64,000 bases of DNA, from NCBI GenBank assembly GCA_028872955.1, contig JAGWNX010000001.1:43281-107280 (forward strand). The letters run 5' to 3'. Position numbers and translations under genes: made by a program. The notes under the pieces are model-generated. The model was not told where the DNA came from, did not search any database, and worked only from the letters and a program-made list of their open reading frames with translations. This DNA is from Acidobacteriota bacterium. GTDB lineage: Bacteria; Acidobacteriota; Terriglobia; Terriglobales; Acidobacteriaceae. Of this stretch, positions 15,431 through 24,796 are shown one piece after another (position 1 is the stretch's first letter; every line of letters begins with the position of its first letter).

Positions 15431-18310
15431 TCAGTATTCATAATCCAGTGAGAACTGCACCTTGCGGGCGTCGCCTGCCGCCATGGGTGTGGCAAAGCCT
15501 GGCTGGGCTGTGGCTCCGCCTCCGAACGTCGGGTTCAACGCTGTGACATTGCGATGGTTGGGCAGGTTGAAGGACTCGGCCACGATGTCCAGATGGCCGC
15601 CGCGCAGGGCCACCATCTTGAGCACACGCAGCTCCGCCTCCACCTGCAGCGGAGCCACCAACGCGTTGCGACCGTAGCCGATGGGCCGCGCCGCAAACGG
15701 GTAGATATGCTCGCGATTGCTGTCCGTGCCCGTCAGCGGGTTGGCGCGGAAGCCCGGGGCCAGATGCAGAATGGGGGCAAACTCGAACCCGTAGAGCGCC
15801 TTCATCAGGCGGCCGGGGTTGGCGTTCTTTGCCGCATCAGCGGGGTCGCCAAGGTCTGGCCCAAGCAGCCACAACCCGCTCAGGGTAAGGCGATGGCGCT
15901 GGTCCTGCAGCGAGGGTGCCCGCTCGCCACCCAGCGCGTACGGGTTCTGCGGCTGTTCACGATCGTAGGAGGCGTCGTCGATCGTCTTCGAGTAGGTGTA
16001 GCCGACCATGAGTTGCAAATCGTCCTGAAACTGGCGATTCCACGTGATGGTCGCGCCATGGTAGGTAGAGCCAGCGCTGGTGGCAAACTGCTGCACCGCG
16101 TCGTAGTTGCTTTGCACGCGCATCGGCGAGAAGACCAGCGTGCCCAGCTGCTGGGCCGTTGGCGACGAGACGCCCAGCGCTGCGGCGTTGGCCTGGCTCA
16201 GGATCCGCGGGGCAGTCAGATTGACATTGGTGGTGCGTCCCATGTGTACGCCACGCACAAACTGGTACTCCGCTGTCAGGGTGCTCTGCCAGGGCAGCGC
16301 CTGCTCCACGCTGAGCGAGGCCACGGCGCTGTAGGGGTTGGGCAGCGAGGGCTGCACACTCCAGATGCTGGGTGCAACCAACGGCAACGGCGCGGCAGGC
16401 ACCTGCCCGGACTGGAAGACCGTGGCCGCTGCGCTGTCCTCAACCGTCTGGGTCAGCGCGTGGGTTCCGTCCTGCTGCAGCACCCGCTGCAGAGTGGCGA
16501 GCTGGAAGCGGTCATAGAAGGTGCCGAACCCGGTGCGAATCACCGTCGACTTCCGCAGAGTCCATGCCAGGCCCAGACGAGGGCTGAGCTGGAGGGCGTG
16601 CTGCGGCAGCGAAGCAGGCAGGCGGTTTGCGTCGTACCGAACCCCCGCGTCGAGCGTCAGCGTGGGCGAGATGGTCCAGTGGTCCTGCACATAGCCCGCC
16701 AGCCGAAGCTCCGCGAAGTGGGTGTCGAAGTCGCCGAAGCTCTGCGTGTACAGATCAGGCGTGCCTCTCTGCAACGCTGCCAGGCCGGCGAAGACGAAGA
16801 GACCGCTGGCGGCATCGGGAACGTGCGCGCGCAGGGCTACATGGTCCGCGCGGATGCCGAACTGCAGCAGATGCGCGCCTGCCTGCCGGGTCGCGTGGTC
16901 CGCCAGCTCGACGTGCGTCTCGAACCGGCGATCGTTGCCCGCGTAGGGCGTACCCAGGCTGGCGACGCCGGCAATCTGGATACCCGGGCCAGCACCAGCC
17001 GCCGTACGCTCCACGACACGCCGTTGCGCCAGCTCAAAGCTGAGCGTGTTCAGCAGCCGGGTAGAGAGCGTGGAGGCCAGCGAGGCATTCAGGCTGTTGT
17101 CGTCCACAAACGTTGAGCCCCGCGACGAGCGATCGGTCAGCTCCTCTGTGCCGAAGGCGTCGTTGACGTTTCTGCTGTTGGTGAACGCGTACCGCGCCAT
17201 CAGTTGCTGCCTTGCTGTCAGCGCGTGGTCGATCCTCGTCGAGATCTCCGTCTCCTGATCCGTCGTTGGGAAGTAGCCCGCCTGCAGGCTCACGGGATCC
17301 GCAGGCTGAAAGCGGCGGACCGCTGCGCCGATGCTGCTGAGCAGCGCAGCGTCCAGAGCGTTCGTCTCCTCGCCGTGCGCGATCTCCTGTTCGGCGGCGG
17401 CGAAGTAGAAGGTCTTGTCGCGGCGCAGGGGCCCGCCCTGCGACAGCCCCAGACGCACGCGCGACTCCTGTGGCCTGCGGGTCTCCACACCCAGCGGCGG
17501 CGTTGCATTCAGCGCGCCATTCTGCACAAACGTAAACGCATCGCCATGGATGCGATCAACCCCCTGGCGTGTCTGCACGTCAATCGCGCCGCCTGCACCA
17601 CCGCCGGACTGTGCCGCAAAGCCGTGGTTAACGATCTGGAAGTCGCTGATGGCCTCGGGCGAGAGCTGCGTTCTGCTGCTGCCCGTGTACTCCTCGTTGT
17701 CGTTCACGTCATCCAGGTAGACAGCATTACTGCCCGGCCGCAGACCTCCGAAGCTGAAGCTGCCGCCACTCTGCGCCAGGCTCCCCTGCAGCAGCGCCGG
17801 GTTGGCTGCAGCCACCTGCGGAGCAAGCGCAACAAAGCTGAGATAGTTGCGGCTCGGGATGGGCAGCTCCTCCACGCGATCGCGATCAATATTCACGACC
17901 GAAGAGGTCTGCGAGGTATCCAGCGTCTCCGGAGCCGCTACCACTTCAACACGCTGTTGAACATCGGCAAGCTGAAGCTGCAGTTGCAGGCGACTTACAC
18001 GTCCTACCGCCACCACCACCTGCGACGGCGGCGCCGCAGCAAAGCCCGATGCCTCAACCTGCACGGCGTACTCGCCGCTGGCGAGCGGCGCGAAGTTGAA
18101 GCTGCCATCCGCTCCACTCACCTGTTCGCGTGGCTCCAGGTCTGGCGCGCGCAGCGTGACGTGGGCACCAGCGACGGCGATGTGATCTGGTCCAACGACG
18201 GTTCCCTGCACCGAACCCGCGTTGCCGGACTGGGCAACAAGCGGCGACGCACCACCCAGCCACACGGCCAGGCACAGCGCGCATCCGCGCGCAATCAAGT
18301 TGAACGACAT
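15431..18310 (-). CDS. Oar-type TonB-dependent receptor with N-terminal carboxypeptidase-regulatory-like domain
   Basis: About 959 residues, outer membrane. Signal peptide to VAQSG; an immunoglobulin-like regulatory domain (GSVQGTVVGPDHIAVAGAHVTLRAPDLEPREQVSGADGSFNF and on, in short blocks) at about 30-110; a plug domain at about 130-270 (RNYLSFVALAPQV, FGGLRPGSNAVYLDDVNDNEEY); then the beta-barrel to a C-terminal aromatic residue (SLDYEY). Such receptors are expanded in Acidobacteriota and are thought to import oligosaccharides or other large ligands. ATG 18310 is chosen because GGAG precedes it by 5 nt and the signal peptide follows. The longer frame to 18457 has no such support. It faces tmRNA at its 3' side. 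Confidence 0.9.
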   Translation of the reverse strand: MSFNLIARGCALCLAVWLGGASPLVAQSGNAGSVQGTVVGPDHIAVAGAHVTLRAPDLEPREQVSGADGSFNFAPLASGEYAVQVEASGFAAAPPSQVVVAVGRVSRLQLQLQLADVQQRVEVVAAPETLDTSQTSSVVNIDRDRVEELPIPSRNYLSFVALAPQVAAANPALLQGSLAQSGGSFSFGGLRPGSNAVYLDDVNDNEEYTGSSRTQLSPEAISDFQIVNHGFAAQSGGGAGGAIDVQTRQGVDRIHGDAFTFVQNGALNATPPLGVETRRPQESRVRLGLSQGGPLRRDKTFYFAAAEQEIAHGEETNALDAALLSSIGAAVRRFQPADPVSLQAGYFPTTDQETEISTRIDHALTARQQLMARYAFTNSRNVNDAFGTEELTDRSSRGSTFVDDNSLNASLASTLSTRLLNTLSFELAQRRVVERTAAGAGPGIQIAGVASLGTPYAGNDRRFETHVELADHATRQAGAHLLQFGIRADHVALRAHVPDAASGLFVFAGLAALQRGTPDLYTQSFGDFDTHFAELRLAGYVQDHWTISPTLTLDAGVRYDANRLPASLPQHALQLSPRLGLAWTLRKSTVIRTGFGTFYDRFQLATLQRVLQQDGTHALTQTVEDSAAATVFQSGQVPAAPLPLVAPSIWSVQPSLPNPYSAVASLSVEQALPWQSTLTAEYQFVRGVHMGRTTNVNLTAPRILSQANAAALGVSSPTAQQLGTLVFSPMRVQSNYDAVQQFATSAGSTYHGATITWNRQFQDDLQLMVGYTYSKTIDDASYDREQPQNPYALGGERAPSLQDQRHRLTLSGLWLLGPDLGDPADAAKNANPGRLMKALYGFEFAPILHLAPGFRANPLTGTDSNREHIYPFAARPIGYGRNALVAPLQVEAELRVLKMVALRGGHLDIVAESFNLPNHRNVTALNPTFGGGATAQPGFATPMAAGDARKVQFSLDYEY

Positions 18311-18407
18311 GGAATCTCCAGCAAAGAGGGCTAGACCACCGGCAACAGCCGGCAGCGTGCAGCGACGTCGGTGCGCGGGGCACCCGGACGAGGTTCTTTG
18401 CCTACGA

Positions 18408-18713
18408 TCAGGTTCGTAGCGGCAGGGACAGCGCGCGAGAGATGCCAAGATGCGCACGCGCCTCTGGCAGCAGCCACACAGGCTGTGGGCTGCACCGTAC
18501 TGCGACGCGCTGGCCCATCTGTTCCATCACGCGACGGGCAATGACCGCCACCGTCAACAGAACTAAAGCGACGAACAGCACGATGAGAAAGAGCGGAAAC
18601 TCCGAGTCGCTCGCCAGTCCCGGCGGGTCCCACCGGTCAAAGCACTCCAGCAGCGGCATCACCAGCGCCATGGTGGCCAGCAGCAGGGTAACGAGCGTGA
18701 GCAACCGCTTCAT
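18408..18713 (-). CDS. small two-helix membrane protein, unknown function
   Basis: 101 residues from ATG 18713. Two hydrophobic stretches: residues 1-21 (MKRLLTLVTLLLATMALVMP, signal-anchor like) and about 41-60 (FPLFLIVLFVALVLLTVAVIA). Between them is a short acidic periplasmic loop; after them a basic tail of about 40 residues. Not recognised. It lies just upstream of the TonB-dependent receptor, 98 nt away on the same strand, so the two may share a transcript. Confidence 0.5.
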   Translation of the reverse strand: MKRLLTLVTLLLATMALVMPLLECFDRWDPPGLASDSEFPLFLIVLFVALVLLTVAVIARRVMEQMGQRVAVRCSPQPVWLLPEARAHLGISRALSLPLRT

Positions 18714-18826
18714 ACGCTGAGTGTACTGTGGGCGGCGTGCCCGTGCCGCTCTTTCTGCGCAACCGGCAGAGTGCTCCCGCTATGCGGACCGCCGGGCCGA
18801 ATGCAGACAACGGCGACGGACGACCG

Positions 18827-19975
18827 CTAAGGACGCATCGGTGCCGTCATGAGCGAGAGAAACAGCTGCACGAACCGCTCGCGATCAAAGTCCCAGACCA
18901 CGTTGGCCACCCGGGCATCGGGCGGCGGCACTGGCTTCTGCCGTTTGGCCTCGTGGCTGTCCGGCCAGGGTGATCCACCATAGCCCTGCGGCACCTCATC
19001 CCAGTACCAGGACGCGCCATAGCTCATGCCCTGCATGGTATCCACATCGACGTAGTAACGGCGCATTGCGGTGATCAGGCCGGGGTCAATCAGGTAGGCG
19101 GCCATCAGCTCATCTGGCATACGAAACCACTCGACCGGCTGGTGCGCCCGATAGGGCTTCATCACCAGCTCTTCGTAGAGCATCGCCTCCGCCTTGTTTT
19201 GCCCATGAGCAATGGCTTCGGCCATGGCCGGCGTCTTGTGCACCTTCTCGGCAACGTCGACCGTGACCAGCGTCAGCTTGGGCCACGCAGCGTGCAACAC
19301 AATCTGCGCAGCCTCAGGGTCGTAGACCACGTTCACCGTCTTGGGCTGCATGCCAGGACTGGTGCCCATGAACACCACTTCCTGCACCAGCGGCACAATG
19401 CCGGGGTCGAGCTTGATTGCGAGCGCCACATTGGTGAGCGCGCCACCGCAGTACAGCGTCACCTGGTGGGGATAGCGCCGCACCTGATCGATGATGAACT
19501 GCGCGGCAGAGCCCGGTGCAGCCTGCTGCCTGGCAAAGCCTCCGTACGGCGGCTTCACGTCATCCGGCTCAGGACTGTACTCGGCGTATGCACCCAGGAA
19601 GGGATCGGTACGCGTGCCACCGTACAGCCGGGTAAGCCGTACCGGCGTGTAGCGCGATTGCACCAGCGGAAACTCTGCCCCCATGTGAACAGGAATCTCG
19701 GGCCGGCCAATATCCTCCAGCAGCTTCAGCACGTCGGCCGTCTCCTGCTTCAGCCAGCCGTTGCCCGTCACCACGGTGACTCCCAGCACCTGGATCTTCG
19801 GTGACTGCAACAACATCACCAGGGGGTCTTCATTGTCGCCGATGATGCCGTCCGTGTCCTGGTCATAGATGACCTTGCGCGGCTCGGGCTCCGGTTGCGC
19901 CGCGGCCATGCCCCGCACGCCGCCGATGCCAGCCAACACCCATACCATTGCGACAACCGCGGGACGCAGCCTCAT
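18827..19975 (-). CDS. exported nucleoside hydrolase-like protein
   Basis: 382 residues with a signal peptide (core VVAMVWVLAGIGGV, cleavage near AAAQP). Belongs to the inosine/uridine-preferring nucleoside hydrolase fold: Asp-rich N-terminal motif YDQDTDGIIGDNEDP, the TVVTGNGWL strand, LYCGGALTNVALAIKLDP, VVFMGTSPG and a calcium-site Asp/Asn near VVYDPEAA. The usual DTDPGxDDAxA motif is changed by an insertion (see findings). Export to the periplasm is unusual for a classical salvage enzyme but is frequent for family members in polysaccharide-degrading bacteria, where they may act on ribosides or other furanosides. Substrate not assignable. Confidence 0.8.
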   Translation of the reverse strand: MRLRPAVVAMVWVLAGIGGVRGMAAAQPEPEPRKVIYDQDTDGIIGDNEDPLVMLLQSPKIQVLGVTVVTGNGWLKQETADVLKLLEDIGRPEIPVHMGAEFPLVQSRYTPVRLTRLYGGTRTDPFLGAYAEYSPEPDDVKPPYGGFARQQAAPGSAAQFIIDQVRRYPHQVTLYCGGALTNVALAIKLDPGIVPLVQEVVFMGTSPGMQPKTVNVVYDPEAAQIVLHAAWPKLTLVTVDVAEKVHKTPAMAEAIAHGQNKAEAMLYEELVMKPYRAHQPVEWFRMPDELMAAYLIDPGLITAMRRYYVDVDTMQGMSYGASWYWDEVPQGYGGSPWPDSHEAKRQKPVPPPDARVANVVWDFDRERFVQLFLSLMTAPMRP

Positions 19976-20055
19976 GGATAGAACCCCTCCGTGCGTTGCT
20001 CAGTTCCCTTATCGTATCGCTATCGTCCGTTGACACAAGCAGGCAACGGCAGACA

Positions 20056-20117
20056 CAGAGAGGCCGCAGCAAACCAGAGGCTCATCGCCTCTCGTTCGCT
20101 GCGGCCCGGCTTCTCTG
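20056..20117 (-). other. three-tier nested inverted repeat after the GH106 gene
   Basis: CAGAGA (20056-20061) pairs with TCTCTG (20112-20117), GGCCGCAGC (20062-20070) with GCTGCGGCC (20098-20106), and AGAGGC (20076-20081) with GCCTCT (20087-20092). A symmetric 5x5 internal loop and a 5-nt apical loop separate them. It begins 15 nt beyond the GH106 stop. There is no T-run. It is probably a 3' end or mRNA-stability structure. Confidence 0.5.
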
Positions 20118-20131
20118 CGTCGCCCTCTCTG

Positions 20132-23100
20132 TTACTTGGTGCCTACCGACTGCACCGTAACCGGCCCCACCAGCCCGGACGCCTGCAGCCTGGAGTTGGC
20201 CCGGTATGGCTTGACTGTTGTGAAGGTGTACTTGGTCGTAGCATCCGGTTGCTGGTCGCCGATCAGGCGATTCACCCACGAGTTCGTCACCTGCACCTCC
20301 AGTTGATTGCTGCCAGCGTGAATCGCCTCGGTCACATCCACCCGATACGGCGCGTGCCACACGATGCCGAGCGACTTGCCGTTCAGCTTCACCTCGGCCA
20401 TATGCTGCACGTCACCCAGGTCAAGCCAGATGTGCTTGCCTGCGTGCAGCCAGGCGGCATCGGCATCGATCGTCTTCGTATAGGTTGCCGTGCCAGAGAA
20501 GTAGCGGATCCCCGTGTCCTGGCTGGTCGACAGATCGATCAGCTGGGGCAGCGTTGCGCTCATCGGCGCGCCGCGGCCCTGCTGGAAGGCAACCTGCCAT
20601 GGCCCATCCAGCGTCGCCAGCCTGGACTCCACCTCTGCCGGCAGCGTGCGGCTGGTCCGCGTGGTTGGCTTGCGGAAGACCACAAAGACCGTCCCCCACG
20701 GCTCCAGCTTCAGCGGCACGGTCGTGCGGCCTGCGGCAATGGTGTAGGACACAGGCCGGCTGCGGCCCGTCTCTGCGTACCACAGCTCCGGCTCCTTGCC
20801 TGCAACCCGGAAGGTCGCGTCGACCGCAACAGCATCGTCGCCGCGATTATCCACAAAGTAGACGTCCGCATGGGGCAGCGCACGGTGAACAAACTCCAGC
20901 CGTGTCGTCGGGGTTGGCTTGGTATAGCCAAAGTCCTGTGCCACATGCATCGCCTGCAGTGCGTCGGCCGCAGTCTGGCCCGCGTAGACGGTGCCCTTGC
21001 CAACCTGATGCACTCCGCTGCCGTCGCCGAACAGCTCGGCGCTGAGTCGTGCAAACTCCGCCTGGCTGTCGGAGAGCGACGGGTCATCGATCGGCTTGGG
21101 CCCGACGACCGTAGCTCCCGCCTCCACCAGCGTGTGAATCGCCTTCAGCACGGGCAGCGACATGTGCCTGCTGTAAGGATCCAGCGCCAGCACCTGGTAC
21201 CTCATGCCGCTCACCGTGGTGATGCGCCCCTCGGCCACCTTGAACTCATGCTGCAGCGCGTCGGCGTTGACGTAGTCAAACCCGTAGCCTGCAGGCACGT
21301 TGGGCGCACTATGGGCAAAGATCGCCGTCAGGTTGGAGTCTTCGCCGTAGTAGTACAACACATCGGCATTGAAGCGCCCCTGCTGCAGCAGGTAGCTGGT
21401 GCGGGCCAGGTAATCGATCCACACGCCCGCCTGCTGAGCCCAGGTCTCATTGCGATTGAACCACTGGCCGAAGGGCCCAAGCGTCAGCCCAGGAGCCTTG
21501 CCGACCAGCGGCTGGTGCGCGCTCTCATGAATCACAAAGCGGTTGATGCCGTTCAGAAACTCCTGATCGGCCGTCGGCTTCAGCGTAGCCGGAGACCACG
21601 CCCAGGCCGCACCGCCTGCCGTCATCGACTCGGCCGCCACCAGATTCTGCCCGTAGATGTGGGCCACCGAGGCCGACTCACGATCATCCGCATTGAAGCC
21701 GAACTGCTCGTGGTTCACGCCCGGCGACTGCGTCCACATCGCGCTCATCGGAATCTCGTTGTACTTCTTCACCTGCATGCCGTCGGCAATCAGCGCGCGT
21801 CCGTCCTCATGCGACTCGCCATAGTGCCCCATGTTGCGCTCATGCAGAATCTTCTCCAGTTCCTCGTAGTGCTCGGTCGCGGTCAGGTCGGCAATGGTGT
21901 GGCGCAGGTCCCACAGAAAGCGATCACTATCTGCCGGGCTCTTCACCACGTAACCGGCCAGCACCGGCATCCACGGCAACGGGCTGTAGCCGCGCAGCCG
22001 CGTAAACTGGGCCACCATGTCGTCGGTCCAGTTCTCGGCACCCGCCTCCCAGCTGTCGTTGATGACGTACTGGATGCCGCGCTTGCCCATCATGTCTGCG
22101 CCGACCGTCTGCTTGTAGCTGTCCAGATACTTCTCAAAGTAGTCGCGGACGTAGGCACGGTTCAGCTTGTCCACCTCCAGGCCGGTTGCCTCCTTGGTGG
22201 CCGGGTGGTTGGTGATGCCCAGCAGCGAGTAGCCAAACCGCAACACCACCCAGTCCCCTGCCGGCGGCGTCCAATCCAGCGTGCCATCAGGCTGCATCTT
22301 CGCCGTCAGGTCCACCACATCGCTAATGGACTGGTCCTTCCCGGACTCCGGCGTGGCAAAGCCATACAGATCGGGCGCCGGAGTAAAGGCTGCCTTCACC
22401 TCAAAGTGATCGACACGCGGCGCGGTATGCAGCACCAGCTCTGCCACTTTGTAGGTGGTCACCTTCGGCGTACGTCCGCCACCCATCGCGCTCAGATCCA
22501 TGCCCTGTGCCCAGGCGGGCAGGGGCGGTGGCGGCATCTTCTTGAAGCTCACGCGGAAGTACCGCGCCGTCGTCTCCGGCACGGCGATCGTCGTCTGTGC
22601 CGTGTGCTGCTCCTCGAGCTTCTGCACGGGGCGGAAGGTTACGCCATCGTCGCTGGCCTCCAGCGTCTTCTCCGGTGCGCCAAAGCCAGCCAGCACGGCA
22701 CCCAGACCAGTTGGCGACGAGGTGGCCAGCGTGACCGCGCGAATCGTCGTCGGCTGCGGGTACTCCCACTGGATCCATGCCTGGCTTCCGTCCTCGGGAA
22801 TCGGAATCTCGATCGTCTTCACCACATCGCCGTCGGCGAGCAGCGACAGATCCGGCGAGCCGCCACTGGCGCTCAGCTTACCCTGCGGGTCAGCCTGGCT
22901 GGTGCGGCGAAACGCGACCACCGCAGCATCCGCATAAAACTCCGGCTTGCCCGCCTGCTCGCTGAAGCCCGGAATCTCCTCGCGAATGCCAACGTTCTGG
23001 AAGGCACCCGTTACCGTCGGTGGGTGGGCCAGCCGACCGTGGAAGGGCTTGCCGCCCTCGATGCTCGTCTCGCTCCAGACATACTTCTTCATGCCATGCG

Positions 23101-23509
23101 CGGGCGGCACCCAGGGTCCGCCTGACTCGCTCCAGCCCGGCGAGCCGGCGATCGCCGTCTCCATGCCATACTGGTCAGCGATGCCGATGGCATAGCGGAA
23201 CGCATCCTTCCACTCCGGCGTCATGTAGGCCAGCCGCTTGTCCACCACCTGCGGCGTGGCGAGTGCGGCGTCAAAGTTCTGGAACCCGGCCAGGCCGATG
23301 TTGTGCATCCACTCCAGGTCGAGCTTGATGCCTTCCTTGGTGATATTCCCGTTCATCCAGTGCCACCAGACGCGTGGACGCGCACTGGCCGGGGGATGGT
23401 TGAAGCTGGTTTGCAGCGTATCCTGCGCGGTCTGCGCAGGCAGACTCCAGGGAACGGAGGTGGCCAGCAGCAGCAGGGCTGCTGGACGCAATCTTGTGGG
23501 ACGGTGCAT
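20132..23509 (-). CDS. glycoside hydrolase family 106 (alpha-L-rhamnosidase), exported
   Basis: 1125 residues with a signal peptide (LLLLATSVPWSLPAQ). The N-terminal signature RPRVWWHWMNGNITKEGIK followed by DLEWMHNIGLAGFQNFD is typical of GH106. Further blocks include GSPGWSESGGPWVPPAHGMK, a beta-sandwich insertion in the middle, INDSWEAGAENWTDDM with acidic residues of the barrel, and a C-terminal galactose-binding-like domain ending in NSWVNRLIGDQQPDATTKYTF. GH106 enzymes release L-rhamnose from rhamnogalacturonan or rhamnosides. The neighbouring rhamnogalacturonan acetylesterase and the uronate pathway fit pectin use. Upstream lies a 318-nt gap shared with mhqO. Confidence 0.88.
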   Translation of the reverse strand: MHRPTRLRPAALLLLATSVPWSLPAQTAQDTLQTSFNHPPASARPRVWWHWMNGNITKEGIKLDLEWMHNIGLAGFQNFDAALATPQVVDKRLAYMTPEWKDAFRYAIGIADQYGMETAIAGSPGWSESGGPWVPPAHGMKKYVWSETSIEGGKPFHGRLAHPPTVTGAFQNVGIREEIPGFSEQAGKPEFYADAAVVAFRRTSQADPQGKLSASGGSPDLSLLADGDVVKTIEIPIPEDGSQAWIQWEYPQPTTIRAVTLATSSPTGLGAVLAGFGAPEKTLEASDDGVTFRPVQKLEEQHTAQTTIAVPETTARYFRVSFKKMPPPPLPAWAQGMDLSAMGGGRTPKVTTYKVAELVLHTAPRVDHFEVKAAFTPAPDLYGFATPESGKDQSISDVVDLTAKMQPDGTLDWTPPAGDWVVLRFGYSLLGITNHPATKEATGLEVDKLNRAYVRDYFEKYLDSYKQTVGADMMGKRGIQYVINDSWEAGAENWTDDMVAQFTRLRGYSPLPWMPVLAGYVVKSPADSDRFLWDLRHTIADLTATEHYEELEKILHERNMGHYGESHEDGRALIADGMQVKKYNEIPMSAMWTQSPGVNHEQFGFNADDRESASVAHIYGQNLVAAESMTAGGAAWAWSPATLKPTADQEFLNGINRFVIHESAHQPLVGKAPGLTLGPFGQWFNRNETWAQQAGVWIDYLARTSYLLQQGRFNADVLYYYGEDSNLTAIFAHSAPNVPAGYGFDYVNADALQHEFKVAEGRITTVSGMRYQVLALDPYSRHMSLPVLKAIHTLVEAGATVVGPKPIDDPSLSDSQAEFARLSAELFGDGSGVHQVGKGTVYAGQTAADALQAMHVAQDFGYTKPTPTTRLEFVHRALPHADVYFVDNRGDDAVAVDATFRVAGKEPELWYAETGRSRPVSYTIAAGRTTVPLKLEPWGTVFVVFRKPTTRTSRTLPAEVESRLATLDGPWQVAFQQGRGAPMSATLPQLIDLSTSQDTGIRYFSGTATYTKTIDADAAWLHAGKHIWLDLGDVQHMAEVKLNGKSLGIVWHAPYRVDVTEAIHAGSNQLEVQVTNSWVNRLIGDQQPDATTKYTFTTVKPYRANSRLQASGLVGPVTVQSVGTK

Positions 23510-23827
23510 GAACGACTCCCTTCATGTGGTGCCTGATTGCGGCCGCGAGCAGGCACAGTTGCAGCCCCTTCCAGTGGTCAGAAAGAGGGCGATTCGCGGT
23601 GCCGTAGAACAATAGCACTCCAGGATGAGAGTTCGAAATAGAAATAAGTTCTTTGCTGAAATTTTGTCGCGTGCCCCTTCCGCTGCCGCCACATGCCGCA
23701 ACTACGCCCAGAGCTCTACTTGCCAGTCAACAGGCCTTTGCCCGCCAGCGCCTTGCAACAGCTTGAGACCGGAAGATGAATCTTTTCTCTCGATATCGAA
23801 TCTCTTTATAACGAAGGAGCTACTCGC
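23510..23827. other. divergent intergenic region between GH106 and mhqO-like genes
   Basis: Holds the promoters of both genes. An AT-rich patch at about 23625-23670 is a plausible GH106 promoter area, but no convincing -35/-10 pair was found. A perfect 10-bp palindrome TCGATATCGA (23790-23799) and a strong AAGGAG box belong to the mhqO side. No small gene or RNA was seen. Confidence 0.5.
23790..23799 (+). promoter_or_regulatory. palindrome upstream of the dioxygenase, possible operator
   Basis: TCGATATCGA, perfect dyad, 28 nt before the ATG at 23828. The surrounding TCTCGATATCGAATC has partial likeness to the ATCTCGA/TCGAGAT type operator of MarR-family MhqR regulators that control mhqO and mhqD homologues. 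No marR gene is present here, so this is tentative. Confidence 0.35.
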
Positions 23828-24796
23828 ATGACTTCAAACACGCGTCCCATCGTTGGTCTTCACCACGTTACGGCTATCGCTAGCAATCCGCAGCGCAACC
23901 TCGACTTCTACACCCAGGTGCTGGGCCTGCGCTTCGTCAAGAAGACGGTCAACTTCGACGACCCCGGCACCTACCACTTCTACTTTGGCGACGACCAGGG
24001 TCGCCCCGGCACCATCCTCACCTTCTTCCCCTGGCCCCACGCCATGCGCGGGCAGCGCGGCGCAGGCGAGGTGGTGGAGACCGCCTACAGCATCCACCCA
24101 GCCTCGCTTGCGTACTGGCAGCAGCGGCTTGCCACGCTGGGAGTTGCCACCCACACCACCGAACGCTTCGGCGAAGCCGTGCTGCAGCTCGAGGATCCGG
24201 ACGGCATGCCGTTGGCCCTGATCGCCAGCGATCTTTCCGCAGGCCAGGCCGAGGCTCCGCGCTTTGCTGACGTGCCCGCGCAGCATGCGTTGCGCGGCTT
24301 CCACAGCGTCACCATGGTGCAACGCGACGCCGACCGCACCGCCGCGCTGCTGGCGAAGATGGGCTTCCTGGAGCAGCAACGCGAGGGGAACCGCATCCGC
24401 TACGCCACGGAGGGAGTTGCGGCTGGGCACCAGTTGGACATCGTTCTGGACCCGGCGGCGAATCGGTCGCGTCTCGGCGCCGGCTCCGTGCACCATATCG
24501 CTTTTCGCGCGGTGGATGAGCAAGACCAGCAGGAGTGGCTTGCGCTGCTCGGCCGCGAGCACGTCGTGTCGCCTGTCATGGATCGCGACTACTTCCGCTC
24601 TATCTACTTTCGCGAGCCGGGTGGCGTGCTCTTCGAGCTGGCCACCGACGCGCCCGGCTTCGCCATCGACGAGCCGCTGGAGTCCTTGGGCGAGCAGTTA
24701 CGTGTGCCCGCCTGGCTCAACTCGCACCTGCAACAGATCGAGCAGGCACTGCCTGCCGTCACTCTGACGAAGCGTTCGACAGAGGAGGTCCTGTGA
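23828..24796 (+). CDS. VOC-superfamily ring-cleaving dioxygenase (MhqO/CatE-like)
   Basis: 322 residues. Two tandem glyoxalase/VOC modules: the first from GLHHVTAIASNPQRNLDFYTQVL (metal His in HHVT), the second from HALRGFHSVTMVQRDADRTAALL. Metal-site residues in the second module include His in SVHHIAFRA and Glu in GGVLFELATD. Homologues protect against hydroquinones and catechols by metal-dependent ring opening. AAGGAG precedes the ATG by 8 nt. The stop overlaps the GTG of the next gene (GTGA), so the pair is translationally coupled, as in other mhqO-mhqD type pairs. Confidence 0.87.
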   Translation: MTSNTRPIVGLHHVTAIASNPQRNLDFYTQVLGLRFVKKTVNFDDPGTYHFYFGDDQGRPGTILTFFPWPHAMRGQRGAGEVVETAYSIHPASLAYWQQRLATLGVATHTTERFGEAVLQLEDPDGMPLALIASDLSAGQAEAPRFADVPAQHALRGFHSVTMVQRDADRTAALLAKMGFLEQQREGNRIRYATEGVAAGHQLDIVLDPAANRSRLGAGSVHHIAFRAVDEQDQQEWLALLGREHVVSPVMDRDYFRSIYFREPGGVLFELATDAPGFAIDEPLESLGEQLRVPAWLNSHLQQIEQALPAVTLTKRSTEEVL

